64,000 nt of DNA from Gelidibacter salicanalis (GCF_016469035.1 NZ_JAEHJZ010000004.1:47171-111170), one strand, 5' to 3'. Positions 7,835 through 16,935 are shown, counted from the stretch's first letter. The notes: a model not told the origin generated them from the sequence alone. Numbers and translations: made by a program.

Positions 7835-9910
7835 ATGAAAACTTATATATCAGCGTTCTTAATGGTGTTTTTTATGGCTTTTTCTGTACATGCACAAATT
7901 GACCGTTCAAAACAACCGCAACCTGGACCTGCTCCAAAAATCGATTTAAAGTCGCCTCAAGAATTTACCCTTAAAAACGGTATGAAGGTGATGGTTGTAG
8001 AAAACCACAAATTACCTAGAGTCTCTTTTAGCTTAACCATTGACAACAAACCAGAAACTGAAGGCGCTAAAGCTGGAGTTTCTAGTTTAGTTGGTAGCAT
8101 GTTGGGCAATGGAACAACATCTATCTCAAAAGAAAAATTCAACGAAGAAATTGATTTCTTAGGTGCCAGATTGAGCTTTAGTTCTTCAGGAGCGTACGCA
8201 AGTGCACTCTCTCAATACTCTGATCGTATTTTAGAACTCATGGCAGATGCTGCTATGCATCCATTATTGGTTAAAGAAGAGTTTAATAAAGAAAAAGAAA
8301 GACTTATTGAAGGCTTAAAATCTCAAGAAAAAAGTGTTGATGCTGTTGCAGGACGTGTAGGAAGAGCATTGTCTTATGGGGTTAACCATCCCTACGGAGA
8401 ATTTATCACTACGGAATCTGTTAATAATGTCACTTTTGAAGATATTAGCGCATTCTACGAAGAAAACTTCAACCCAAACAATGCGTATTTAGTAGTTGTG
8501 GGCGATGTAAACTTTAAGGAAATCAAGTCGCAAGTTGAAAAACGTTTTGGGAGTTCTACAAAATCTGTAGACGTTAAAGTTAGTGTTCCAGATGCAAGAC
8601 CAAATGTTCAGTACACACAAATTAATTTTGTAGACATGTCAAATGCAGTTCAGTCGAACATTTCATTATCTAACAATGTCGATTTGAAAATGAACCATCC
8701 TGATTATCACGCGGTGTTAATCGCCAATAAAATCTTGGGTGGTGGCTTTGGGAGCTACCTTAACATGAATTTACGTGAAAAGCACGCCTATACCTATGGC
8801 GCGCGTTCTGGGGTGGATGCTGACAAGTATGTAGGGCGTTTTACTGCAAGTACTGCGGTAAGAAATATGGTTACTGACAGTGCGGTGGTTCAAACCTTAA
8901 AGGAAATTAATCGTATCAAATCAGAACCTGTAAGTGCAGAAGACCTTAGAAATGCAAAAGCAAAGTATGTAGGAGACTTTGTATTGGCTTTAGAAAGTCC
9001 ACAAACGGTGGCTAGATATGCATTGAACATTAAATTAAACAATTTGCCTAAAGACTTCTACGAAACGTTTTTGCAAAAAATCAATGCTGTAACTGCTGAA
9101 GATGTAAACCGTGTTGCAAACACGTATTTTAAACCAGAAAACGCACGTATCGTTATTGTAGGTAAAGGTGCTGATGTATTAGAGAACCTTGAAAAAACAG
9201 GTATTCCAATCTTGTATTTTGACACCTATGCAAACCCAGTTGACAAACCAAAATTCACAAAACCAATCCCTGATGGCGTGACTACAACCACCGTAATGGA
9301 TGCTTATTTTAAAGCCGTTGGTGGAAAAGAAAAAGCAAAAGCGGTGAAGTCTGTATGGACTACCGCAAATGTAACCATTGAAGGGGCTCCGTTTTCTCCA
9401 ATGGGAGAAATGAAAGCGATGACACCAAACAAAACCTCTATGGAAATGACTATAGAAGGTATGGGTCTCATCATGAAACAAAAATTTAATGGCACCACTG
9501 GATACATTGAGCAACAAGGTGCCAAAAAAGACTTGACTGAAGATCAAATTAAAGAGCAAAAAGCGACGCATGCCATCTTCCCAGAATTGTATTTTGAGCC
9601 AAGCAATTTAGCGTTAGAAAGTGTTATCAGTATTGATGGCAGTGATGCTTACAAGATTAAAGTGTCTGAAAATGGAAAAGATTCATTCCGTTATTATGAT
9701 GCAGAAACGGGTTACTTAGTAAGAGTCGAAAAAACGTCTGAATTACAAGGTCAAACATTTACTACTGTAGAAAATTACGGTAACTACTCGCCTGTAAAAG
9801 AAATGATGTATCCGTACAGCATATCTGTAACTACAGGGCCACAAGTAGTTAAAATGAATGTCACCAATCATAGAGTTAATGAAGGTGTTACTGAAGCAGA
9901 TTTCAACTAA
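7835..9910 (+). CDS. M16 family non-catalytic partner with LolA-like C-terminal domain
   Basis: 691 residues from ATG 7835; a TTG at 7826 is less likely. The signal peptide ends at VHAQ. Residues from about 40 to 460 are an M16 tandem fold, but the zinc motif is missing: the equivalent region reads SSLVGSMLGNGTTS. It is therefore probably the binding half of a pair with the preceding peptidase, 27 bases upstream. From about residue 490 a separate domain begins (VMDAYFKAVGGKEKAK), resembling the lipoprotein-sorting (LolA/LolB-like) beta sheet often attached to Bacteroidota envelope proteins. A terminator follows. Confidence 0.85.
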   Translation: MKTYISAFLMVFFMAFSVHAQIDRSKQPQPGPAPKIDLKSPQEFTLKNGMKVMVVENHKLPRVSFSLTIDNKPETEGAKAGVSSLVGSMLGNGTTSISKEKFNEEIDFLGARLSFSSSGAYASALSQYSDRILELMADAAMHPLLVKEEFNKEKERLIEGLKSQEKSVDAVAGRVGRALSYGVNHPYGEFITTESVNNVTFEDISAFYEENFNPNNAYLVVVGDVNFKEIKSQVEKRFGSSTKSVDVKVSVPDARPNVQYTQINFVDMSNAVQSNISLSNNVDLKMNHPDYHAVLIANKILGGGFGSYLNMNLREKHAYTYGARSGVDADKYVGRFTASTAVRNMVTDSAVVQTLKEINRIKSEPVSAEDLRNAKAKYVGDFVLALESPQTVARYALNIKLNNLPKDFYETFLQKINAVTAEDVNRVANTYFKPENARIVIVGKGADVLENLEKTGIPILYFDTYANPVDKPKFTKPIPDGVTTTTVMDAYFKAVGGKEKAKAVKSVWTTANVTIEGAPFSPMGEMKAMTPNKTSMEMTIEGMGLIMKQKFNGTTGYIEQQGAKKDLTEDQIKEQKATHAIFPELYFEPSNLALESVISIDGSDAYKIKVSENGKDSFRYYDAETGYLVRVEKTSELQGQTFTTVENYGNYSPVKEMMYPYSISVTTGPQVVKMNVTNHRVNEGVTEADFN

Positions 9911-9932
9911 TACCATATAACCTTATTTATTT

Positions 9933-9964
9933 AAAGCCTGAAGACATATACTTCAGGCTTTCTT
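9933..9964 (+). terminator. Terminator after the M16 pair
   Basis: Perfect 11-bp stem AAAGCCTGAAG with CTTCAGGCTTT, 7-nt loop, then a short T/C run. Confidence 0.8.
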
Positions 9965-10083
9965 ATTGTTTATGCTATGAGGAAGATTCACAGCCTCTAC
10001 TGCCTACCTTGAAAGAATTGAATCCTATTTAGCAAAATTGAAACGAGACTTTTCTAGGTTAAAATGTTGAATTTTGGCACACT

Positions 10084-10113
10084 AAAGATCATAATTCCTT
10101 AATTTTGATCTTT
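10084..10113. repeat. Inverted repeat upstream of the metal-binding lipoprotein gene
   Basis: AAAGATCA at 10084-10091 pairs with TGATCTTT at 10106-10113, and AATT pairs with AATT inside, giving a 13-position stem with one T-T mismatch and loop CCTT. It lies about 50 bases before the ATG at 10163. It could be an operator or the hairpin of a short upstream transcript. Confidence 0.5.
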
Positions 10114-10162
10114 CTAAGCTTTTTATACAACAACCCCTATAAAATTCAAGATATCTATCACT

Positions 10163-10609
10163 ATGAAAACACTTAAAGCATTTGTATTGCTATCTGCACT
10201 AGCGCTCGTTTCAGTAAGTTGTAAAGACAATGCGCAACCAGAGATCAAGACAGTAGAGATGGAGCAACCAGAGATGGCTTCAAAATTAACGTTGGATCCT
10301 AACGCGACCTATGCAAAGGCAGAGTTTGGTATTGAAGGGATGACTTGCGTGATGGGTTGTGCAAAAACCATTGAAAAGAAAATTGCCAAAATGGAAGGCG
10401 TAAAATCTGCTACGGTCGATTTTGACAGACGTTTGGCTATGGTAGAATATGATAACGCCAAGGTTACCCCAAATGCGCTTGAAGAGGCTGTGGTATCGGT
10501 TTCAGACACCTACAGCGTGAATAGCATGAAAACAGTGGATGCCTTTTCTTCTGAACAACATACTTGTGATGCAGAATGCATGGCGAATTGTCCTCATAAA
10601 AAGATGTGA
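10163..10609 (+). CDS. Heavy-metal-associated (HMA) domain lipoprotein
   Basis: 148 residues with a lipoprotein signal (lipobox VSVSC). An HMA ferredoxin-like domain occupies about residues 50-120, with the metal motif GMTCVMGC: the family's usual GMTCxxC has become CxxxC by one residue. A second Cys/His-rich patch at the C-terminus (TCDAECMANCPHKKM) could also hold metal. Such proteins carry copper or similar soft metals in the periplasm. No copper ATPase or regulator is adjacent. An in-frame, Cys-rich continuation lies just past two stop codons. Confidence 0.8.
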   Translation: MKTLKAFVLLSALALVSVSCKDNAQPEIKTVEMEQPEMASKLTLDPNATYAKAEFGIEGMTCVMGCAKTIEKKIAKMEGVKSATVDFDRRLAMVEYDNAKVTPNALEEAVVSVSDTYSVNSMKTVDAFSSEQHTCDAECMANCPHKKM

Positions 10610-10627
10610 GATTAAGCCCGCGACAAG

Positions 10628-10747
10628 ATGTCCTGTGATGCAGATTGTAAAAAAGTCTGTTGTCCTAAGAAAGAGAAATATGACTTTTCTATATATAACT
10701 TAAAAACCACCGTACAACACAGTGGTTTTTTTATGAACTTACCTTAA
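10628..10747 (+). pseudogene. Cys-rich 39-codon ORF, possible detached tail of the HMA lipoprotein
   Basis: The ATG at 10628 is in the same frame as the HMA gene, 19 bases past its stop (two in-frame stops between, TGA and TAA). It reads MSCDADCKKVCCPKKEKYD and then loses character across the terminator. The CDADC..CCPKK pattern copies the CDAEC..CPHKK end of the HMA protein, so it may be a repeated metal-binding tail cut off by stops, or a tiny translated metal-binding peptide. I cannot decide between these. Confidence 0.35.
10702..10732. terminator. Terminator between HMA and YciI genes
   Basis: Stem AAAAACCAC with GTGGTTTTT and a T tract, between converging genes. Confidence 0.75.
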
Positions 10748-11257
10748 AGCATAACCTTTAGGCGCCCACCAAGGGTGGATTTCAATTTCTAGACTTCCCG
10801 CTTTTACCAAGGGGTCCGCATTGGCCAAACTATCTGCTAGTTTTATCGTTGGAACGTTATAGATCGTTATCCCCATGATTTCACCCACATCCCCAAACGG
10901 ACCAGAAATATCAGCATAGCCCATATCGTACATCTTTTTCAAATGTTCTAGATGCAATTTTTGCAACCGTTTATATTCTTCTTCATTTTGTATTTTAGTT
11001 GAGCCACTCTTCAAAAAAGCAATAAAATATTGCTGCATAATAATCGTGTCCTTGGTTTTCTCATCGATCACATCAAAAATCTCAAAGCCTTTATCGAGCA
11101 AATCTTTTCTGAGCTGTGTTTTAGTTTTGGGTTCTGAAACTACAGAATCTAAACGTTCTGAGCTGATGGTCACATCATCTTTATCTATTTTTCGGTATTT
11201 TTCGCTACAAGATGTTAACACAAACAATACCCCTAGTATATAAACTATTGTTTTCAT
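10739..11257 (-). CDS. YciI-like domain lipoprotein
   Basis: 172 residues with a lipoprotein signal (lipobox LTSC). From about residue 73 the sequence fits the YCII-related (ferredoxin-like) fold: YFIAFLKSG at the start, the HLEHLKKMYDMG helix, then ISGPFGDVGEIMG and a C-terminal IEIHPWW. Free-standing YciI proteins are small cytoplasmic enzymes of varied or unknown activity; a lipid-anchored version is typical of Bacteroidota. Function is not known. It lies 23 bases downstream of the CYTH gene and may share its transcript. Confidence 0.72.
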   Translation of the reverse strand: MKTIVYILGVLFVLTSCSEKYRKIDKDDVTISSERLDSVVSEPKTKTQLRKDLLDKGFEIFDVIDEKTKDTIIMQQYFIAFLKSGSTKIQNEEEYKRLQKLHLEHLKKMYDMGYADISGPFGDVGEIMGITIYNVPTIKLADSLANADPLVKAGSLEIEIHPWWAPKGYALR

Positions 11258-11280
11258 ACGCTTCTTTTTATCGATTTATA

Positions 11281-11760
11281 TTAATCCCAATTTTTAAATG
11301 GATGCTTTACCAATTGAGAATTGAAATATTTTAACTGTCCCGTCACTTCTTCTCCCAGCCAATTTGGTTTATGAAAGTTTTCAGCCACTTCATTGAGCTC
11401 TACTTCAGCCACTACAAGTCCTTCATTAACCCCAAAAAACTCATCCACTTCAAACACATGTTCTCCAGATTGAACTTCATATCTAATTTTGTCAATCATA
11501 CCTTCTTCGCATAACTGTAAAAGCGCTTCAGCATCAGATTTTGAAATTTCCTTTTCCCATTCAAAACGCGACACGCCGTCGTCTGAAGTTTCTCCTTTGA
11601 TGGTCAAAAACCCTTGATCGCCTTTTAATCTGACGCGCACCGTTCGGCTTTTATCAGAATTTAAAAACGCTTGTACTATCCGTGTCTTCTTAAATGCCTC
11701 CGACTTAAATTGATCAGAAAGGACTAAAAATTTACGTTCTATTTCAATTAATTTGCTCAC
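11281..11760 (-). CDS. CYTH domain (triphosphate tunnel) protein
   Basis: 159 residues, opening with the EIERKFLV signature of CYTH enzymes. Alternating charged strands (RTVRVRLKGDQGFLTIKG, later EVDEFFG and AEVEL) supply the Lys/Arg/Glu lining of the phosphate tunnel. Bacterial relatives hydrolyse inorganic triphosphate; that activity is likely here but not proven. The start codon lies inside the 3' end of the next upstream gene (17-base overlap), so the pair is translationally coupled. Confidence 0.85.
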   Translation of the reverse strand: MSKLIEIERKFLVLSDQFKSEAFKKTRIVQAFLNSDKSRTVRVRLKGDQGFLTIKGETSDDGVSRFEWEKEISKSDAEALLQLCEEGMIDKIRYEVQSGEHVFEVDEFFGVNEGLVVAEVELNEVAENFHKPNWLGEEVTGQLKYFNSQLVKHPFKNWD

Positions 11761-12412
11761 CTAGTTCCTGAATTTTCTTTGATTTTATACGTACGGCATC
11801 ATGGTCATTATTCGCTAACCACACCATACATCTTGCAATGGTTTCTGGAGCAATAGGCTGGTAACGCTTTAAATCTCCAAAGCGGAATATGGGCTTGATA
11901 AAATTCATTATAATTTTAAATATATGTTCGCCTAACCTAAATTCCTCCCGCTCTCCGGTAATTAAAGAGGGTTGAAGAATATAAGTTTTGGGGATTTGTA
12001 AATCTAAAACCGCTGCTTCCATGAGGCCTTTGGTCCTGTTATAAAACACCTTACTGTTCTTTTTGGCACCCAGAGCAGAGATGACCACAAAGGTATCAAT
12101 GCCATTCTCCTTACATAATTTTGCCGCAGCTACAGGAATGCCGTAGTCTATTTTGACGTAGGTATCCTTATCAGATGTTTTGGCTTTGGTGGTCCCAATA
12201 CAGCAATACACTTCATCAGACTTAAATTTATTGGCATAGTGTTCGAGTTGAAAAAGGTCAATGATATATTCCTCTAATTTAGGATGTTTTAGTTCAACAC
12301 TATTCCTTCCAAAAACCGTCACGTGACCATACCGTTCATCATCCAGGAGCATTTTTAATAACATGTTTCCTGTGAGTCCTGTTGCACCCAAAACAATCGC
12401 TGTTTTTGCCAT
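11744..12412 (-). CDS. NAD(P)-binding Rossmann protein, atypical SDR
   Basis: 222 residues. The N-terminal GATGLTGNMLL is a GxxGxxG nucleotide-binding loop, and the fold continues with VFGRNS, VYCCIGTTKAK and TFVVISALGAKKNS, as in the HTATIP2/YwnB-like group of atypical short-chain dehydrogenases. The catalytic Tyr-x-x-x-Lys is represented by YNRTKG. Substrate unknown. It is divergent from dinB, with starts 43 bases apart, and overlaps the CYTH gene by 17 bases. Confidence 0.82.
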   Translation of the reverse strand: MAKTAIVLGATGLTGNMLLKMLLDDERYGHVTVFGRNSVELKHPKLEEYIIDLFQLEHYANKFKSDEVYCCIGTTKAKTSDKDTYVKIDYGIPVAAAKLCKENGIDTFVVISALGAKKNSKVFYNRTKGLMEAAVLDLQIPKTYILQPSLITGEREEFRLGEHIFKIIMNFIKPIFRFGDLKRYQPIAPETIARCMVWLANNDHDAVRIKSKKIQELGEQIN

Positions 12413-12455
12413 CTTTTATAATTTCTGTTCCGCTTAGATGTTATAAATTTACGGC

Positions 12456-13565
12456 ATGCCAAACGATTTACCAATAAGAAAGATCATTCATGTAGATATG
12501 GACGCATTTTACGCTTCTGTAGAGCAAATGGACCATCCTGAACTTAAAGGGAAAGCCTTGGCTGTTGGTGGGAGCGAGAAACGCGGAGTTGTGGCAGCGG
12601 CGAGTTATGAAGCGCGGAAATTTGGGGTGCGTAGTGCTATGAGTGGTGTGCAAGCCAAACGCAACTGTCCGGAATTGATCTTTGTAAAACCACGGTTTGA
12701 CCGTTATAAAGACATCTCCAAACAAGTCAGAGCCATTTTCTACGAGTATACAGATTTGGTGGAACCGCTTTCTTTGGATGAAGCGTATTTGGATGTGACG
12801 GTGAATAAAACCGGGAATCCCAGTGCCTCTTTGATTGCTCAAGAAATTAGGGTACGGATTTTAGAAGAAGTTGGTATCACCGCTTCTGCAGGGATATCGG
12901 TCAATAAATTTGTAGCTAAGATTGCCAGCGACTACAACAAACCTAACGGACAAAAAACGGTTAATCCGGAAGACGTTTTAGAATTTCTGGAGGTTTTGGA
13001 CATTCGGAAATTCCACGGTGTAGGCAAAGTCACGGCAGATAAAATGTACCAATTGGGAATTTTTACGGGACGCGATTTAAAGTCCAAAACTTTAGACTAT
13101 CTCGAAGATCATTTTGGAAAATCTGGAAGTTACTATTACAATCTTGTAAGAGGGATTCACAATAGCGAAGTTAAACCCAACCGCATCCGAAAATCGTTGG
13201 CTGCTGAGCGCACCTTCAACGAAAACTTATCCAGTGAAATTTTTATGCTCCAACGGTTGGATACCATTGCCACCGAAGTAGCCAAACGTTTGGAGCAAAG
13301 TAAAGTGGCCGGTAAAACCATCACACTAAAAATAAAATATAGCGATTTCACCCTGCAAACCAGAAGTAAAACCTTACCCTATTTTATAAGTAATAAAGAC
13401 ATCATTCTTGACACCGCCAAAGATTTATTATATCAGGAAAAGATGAGCAATTCAGTAAGATTACTGGGAATTTCATTGTCCAATTTGAATACTGAGGACA
13501 GTACTTCTAAAGCAACTGAACTTAAAGAAAAAAGTGTCAGTGTACAGCTGAAGTTTGGGTTTTAG
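12456..13565 (+). CDS. dinB: DNA polymerase IV (Y family)
   Basis: 369 residues. The palm motifs are HVDMDAFYASVEQ near the start and SLDEAYLDV near residue 109, giving the acidic metal ligands; SYEARKFGVRSAM is the Y-family finger segment. A helix-hairpin-helix thumb (KFHGVGKVTADKM) and little finger follow. The enzyme performs error-prone translesion synthesis. It lacks a recognisable C-terminal beta-clamp motif beyond a possible QLKFGF end, which fits the QLxLF-type clamp box. A weak -7 box (TAAATTTA near 12444) precedes the ATG. Confidence 0.95.
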   Translation: MPNDLPIRKIIHVDMDAFYASVEQMDHPELKGKALAVGGSEKRGVVAAASYEARKFGVRSAMSGVQAKRNCPELIFVKPRFDRYKDISKQVRAIFYEYTDLVEPLSLDEAYLDVTVNKTGNPSASLIAQEIRVRILEEVGITASAGISVNKFVAKIASDYNKPNGQKTVNPEDVLEFLEVLDIRKFHGVGKVTADKMYQLGIFTGRDLKSKTLDYLEDHFGKSGSYYYNLVRGIHNSEVKPNRIRKSLAAERTFNENLSSEIFMLQRLDTIATEVAKRLEQSKVAGKTITLKIKYSDFTLQTRSKTLPYFISNKDIILDTAKDLLYQEKMSNSVRLLGISLSNLNTEDSTSKATELKEKSVSVQLKFGF

Positions 13566-13592
13566 TGTCTTTTCTATTTCAAATATGCTACT

Positions 13593-13988
13593 CTAATATG
13601 CACTCACACTTATCTCAGCCTTATATTCAGAAGCCTCGATTGTACCATCGGCAATTGGATATGGTGTAATGTTAAGCAGCCTGATTGATAGACCATCTAT
13701 AACCGTATCATTTTGAAACCCATTATTAGTATGCAAACTAAAGCTTTTGCTCACTTTATTTTTATTTAAGGTAAAAGCCGCCGTAGCATCGCCTTCCCAA
13801 ACGCATTGTAGCCCTTTGGCACATCTGGAATCATTAAAAACAGAGTCTAGGCAAATACGGACCTCGTTTTCTAACGCAGTCACACAATCGTTTACTTTTA
13901 AAGTAATTGAACTTTGGGTAGAAAGGTCATTTTTGCCGCAACCCAAACAGCATAGAATGAGAAACGGAATCAGAAACTTTTGAATCAT
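13593..13988 (-). CDS. Hypothetical lipoprotein
   Basis: 131 residues with a lipoprotein signal (lipobox LGCG). The mature part is short and predicted all-beta, with four cysteines (C34, C47, C57, C62 approximately) that could form disulfides in the periplasm, and a CVWEGDA segment around residue 62. I recognise no named family. It converges on dinB with 27 bases between stops. Confidence 0.6.
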   Translation of the reverse strand: MIQKFLIPFLILCCLGCGKNDLSTQSSITLKVNDCVTALENEVRICLDSVFNDSRCAKGLQCVWEGDATAAFTLNKNKVSKSFSLHTNNGFQNDTVIDGLSIRLLNITPYPIADGTIEASEYKAEISVSAY

Positions 13989-14073
13989 AAGGAGACGGTT
14001 TAACTAATAGATGCGATTACTGTTCAATGGTTGCGCTCAGATCATATCATATCAAATCTCCTTTTAAAACGAT

Positions 14074-14104
14074 AAACCCCAAAGTCTTAGTGACTTTGAG
14101 GTTT
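14074..14104 (-). terminator. Likely terminator of the pyk operon
   Basis: Near-perfect 13-bp stem (AAACCTCAAAGTC with GACTTTGGGGTTT on the minus strand) 31 bases after the pyk stop; the T tract is weak. Confidence 0.65.
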
Positions 14105-14134
14105 TATATTGTAATATCAAATTCTTATTGCTGT

Positions 14135-15577
14135 TTAAAAACTACAACTCGTAATTTCTGTAACTCTTAAGGTATTGACCATTCCTTTTTCTTGGATTGG
14201 CATCGCGGCCAAACTAACGAGCATGTCTCCCGCCTCAAGATATCCTTTCTGACAGGCAATTGCATTTACATCTTCAATAGTTTCATCAGTACTGACAAAT
14301 TTATCGTAGAAAAACGCTTTTACACCCCATAATAGATTGAGTTGGGTTAAAATACGTTTGTTAGACGTGAATACTAAAATATGAGAACTTGGTCTCCATG
14401 CTGAAATTTGAAATGCCGTATACCCACTATTGGTTAAGGTAGAGATAGCTTTGGCATTGATTTCATTGGCCATATTGGCCGCATGGTAACAAATTGATTT
14501 GGTAATATAACGTTTTGTACGAATATGTGGGGGCGATTGTGGCACCTTAATCAACGGAGAATCTTCCACACTTTTAATGATATTACTCATTTGTCTGATT
14601 ACTTGCACAGGGTATTGCCCAACTGAAGTTTCTCCAGAAAGCATTACCGCATCAGCACCATCCATTACGGAGTTGGCAACGTCATTCACTTCCGCTCGTG
14701 TTGGTGTCAAACTAGAAATCATGGTTTCCATCATTTGCGTAGCGATAATTACAGGAATTCTTGCGCGCTTAGCGCGTAATACCAATTGCTTTTGAATTAA
14801 TGGAACTTCCTCTGCAGGAATTTCCACACCCAAATCGCCACGTGCCACCATCAATCCGTCACAGTAGGCCACAATTTTATCAATATTTTCAACAGCTTCG
14901 GGCTTTTCAATTTTTGCTATGATTGGAATTTTATGATCGCTATGTTCTTCAATCAATTCTTTCAGTTGCATTAAGTCTTCTGCGTGACGTACAAAAGATA
15001 AGGCCATCCAATCCACTTTCATCTTAATGGCAAAAATGGCATCTTCAATGTCCTTTTCTGTCAATGCGGGCTGTGAGATATTGGTGTTTGGCAGGTTGAC
15101 GCCTTTTTTGGATTTTAAAGGTCCGCCTTGAATAACGCGGGCTTTAACTTCTGATTTTTTATCTGTAGATACCACTTCAAAAATTAACTTTCCATCATCA
15201 AGTAAGATGCGCTCCCCTGGTTTGGCATCCTGTGGAAATCGATCATAGGTCATGTAGACACGTTCTTTTGTGCCCTCAAATTTCTTTCCAGTTGCAAAGA
15301 TGATTTCATCTCCTGCATTTACCACAACTTCACCCTTCATGACCCCAACGCGTAATTTCGGACCTTGCAAATCACCTAGGATGGCTGCATTATACCCAAA
15401 TTCATCATTAAGTTCACGGATCATTTGGATGCGTTCTTCCACATCAGCATAATCAGCATGTGAAAAGTTGATTCTAAACACATCTACCCCTTCATCAAGC
15501 ATTGCTTTTAATACGGCTTTAGTACTTGTTGCTGGCCCTAAAGTGGCTACTATTTTAGTTTTTTTACGTTTCTGCAT
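14135..15577 (-). CDS. pyk: Pyruvate kinase
   Basis: 480 residues, full length. The N-terminal TKIVATLGPAT, the metal/catalytic IAKIEKPEAVENID and VARGDLGVEIP, and the GADAVMLSGETS segment are all family signatures. It converts phosphoenolpyruvate and ADP to pyruvate and ATP at the end of glycolysis. It is last in the acpP-fabF-rnc-IPExxxVDY-pyk block and starts only three bases after the preceding gene, so co-transcription is likely. Confidence 0.98.
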   Translation of the reverse strand: MQKRKKTKIVATLGPATSTKAVLKAMLDEGVDVFRINFSHADYADVEERIQMIRELNDEFGYNAAILGDLQGPKLRVGVMKGEVVVNAGDEIIFATGKKFEGTKERVYMTYDRFPQDAKPGERILLDDGKLIFEVVSTDKKSEVKARVIQGGPLKSKKGVNLPNTNISQPALTEKDIEDAIFAIKMKVDWMALSFVRHAEDLMQLKELIEEHSDHKIPIIAKIEKPEAVENIDKIVAYCDGLMVARGDLGVEIPAEEVPLIQKQLVLRAKRARIPVIIATQMMETMISSLTPTRAEVNDVANSVMDGADAVMLSGETSVGQYPVQVIRQMSNIIKSVEDSPLIKVPQSPPHIRTKRYITKSICYHAANMANEINAKAISTLTNSGYTAFQISAWRPSSHILVFTSNKRILTQLNLLWGVKAFFYDKFVSTDETIEDVNAIACQKGYLEAGDMLVSLAAMPIQEKGMVNTLRVTEITSCSF

Positions 15578-15580
15578 TAA

Positions 15581-16060
15581 TCAAAAAATTAAGTTGTCTT
15601 TAGACTTTAGTTGGTCTATGTCTATGGTATAAGTTGTTATGACTTGCGGTATAGCTTGTATTTTTTCTAAGATATCCTTTTCATCTAGGTACCGGTCTTC
15701 ATTGGTGATCTTAATTAAAAAATCCACATTTTTAAGTTCTGGTAAAAAATGATAGGTTTTTAAGACTTTCTCACTGGTTGAAAATAAGGAACCCGAGCTT
15801 TGTAAACTGTCTTCTTCCTTTTTGCAAACGTTTGCTACCATGTGCCAGGTTGTAAATAGCTTTTCATCAAACCATTCATAAATTGGATAGGTTGCGGCAA
15901 AATACTTATAGTCTAAATCTTGAGGCTGACGTGTTAAATTCAGATTCAAATATTTATTGAGAAGATAGGCTAGTCTGTAATCTTCCAACCTACAATGTAC
16001 GGCTAAAAGCGAGTAGGAAGCGTCATAGAAATCATCTACAAGTAGTTTGTGTAACGCCAT
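15581..16060 (-). CDS. IPExxxVDY family protein
   Basis: 159 residues without signal or membrane segment. The segment LPELKNVDF near residue 113 fits the conserved I/L-P-E-x-x-x-V-D-Y/F pattern that gives this Bacteroidota family its name. Biochemical function is unknown; the usual position just upstream of pyk is kept here with a three-base gap. That linkage is the only functional hint. Confidence 0.8.
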   Translation of the reverse strand: MALHKLLVDDFYDASYSLLAVHCRLEDYRLAYLLNKYLNLNLTRQPQDLDYKYFAATYPIYEWFDEKLFTTWHMVANVCKKEEDSLQSSGSLFSTSEKVLKTYHFLPELKNVDFLIKITNEDRYLDEKDILEKIQAIPQVITTYTIDIDQLKSKDNLIF

Positions 16061-16188
16061 AGTAATAACAACATGAACTGTAAAGATAGTACTTTTATCT
16101 CCACGGCATTGTGAAGTTTTAGTAATTCTTAACTGGTTCTACTGCACGAAATCGTTATAGTTAGTAACTTTTATCAAAAGTCCGTAAA

Positions 16189-16935
16189 CTATTCCTTAAA
16201 TGACTGATTAATTCTATTTTGAAAGGCGAAAAAAGCTCGTTTGGAAGCTTTCTCTTCAGCTTTCTTTTTGGAAGTGGCCCTGCCTTTTGCCACTATTTTC
16301 CCATCGATGGAGAGTTTAACGGAAAAATGCTTCATATTGTCATTTCCAGTATCTTCATAAACATTATAGTCGAAGGTTTTCTTTTCCTTTTGACACCATT
16401 CAATCAATAAACTTTTATAACTGATCACCTTCCCTTCCAGGGTCTCAATATCAATGTGCTTATCAATGACATTTTTGTAGATGAATTTTTCACATTGTTT
16501 ATAGCCTTTATCTAAAAATATAGCGCCCACCAATGCTTCAAATAAATTGCCGTGAATGTTACTGCCAAAATTATTCTTTGGAATTTTCGATTCCACAAAG
16601 TCAATGAGCTTCAATTCTTTGCCCAATTCATTGAGGTGCTCTCTACTGACAACTTTTGAGCGCATTTTTGTTAAATAGCCCTCATCACCATCAGGCACTT
16701 CACTATACAAATAAGAAGCAATAACGGCCCCTAGCATAGCATCACCAACAAATTCAAGACGTTCATAATTGAGTGCTATTCCCTTTTCATCCTTCACATT
16801 CATGGAACGATGCGTAAACGCTTTAACGTAAAGTGTTTTATTTTTTGGTTTATACCCTACAATCTTTTGGATTTGCAAAAAAAAATTCCCGTCATTTTTA
16901 GAACGGGAATTTAATATGTTACGAATGTAGTTCAT
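16189..16935 (-). CDS. rnc: Ribonuclease III
   Basis: 248 residues. The RNase III signature ERLEFVGDAML gives the catalytic acidic residues, and the second set lies in LFEALVGAIFLD. A double-stranded RNA-binding domain fills the C-terminus (SYKSLLIEWCQ, then GRATSKKKAEEKASKRAF). It cleaves dsRNA, including rRNA precursors. It lies 7 bases downstream of fabF, a neighbourhood (acpP-fabF-rnc) shared by many bacteria. Confidence 0.97.
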   Translation of the reverse strand: MNYIRNILNSRSKNDGNFFLQIQKIVGYKPKNKTLYVKAFTHRSMNVKDEKGIALNYERLEFVGDAMLGAVIASYLYSEVPDGDEGYLTKMRSKVVSREHLNELGKELKLIDFVESKIPKNNFGSNIHGNLFEALVGAIFLDKGYKQCEKFIYKNVIDKHIDIETLEGKVISYKSLLIEWCQKEKKTFDYNVYEDTGNDNMKHFSVKLSIDGKIVAKGRATSKKKAEEKASKRAFFAFQNRINQSFKE

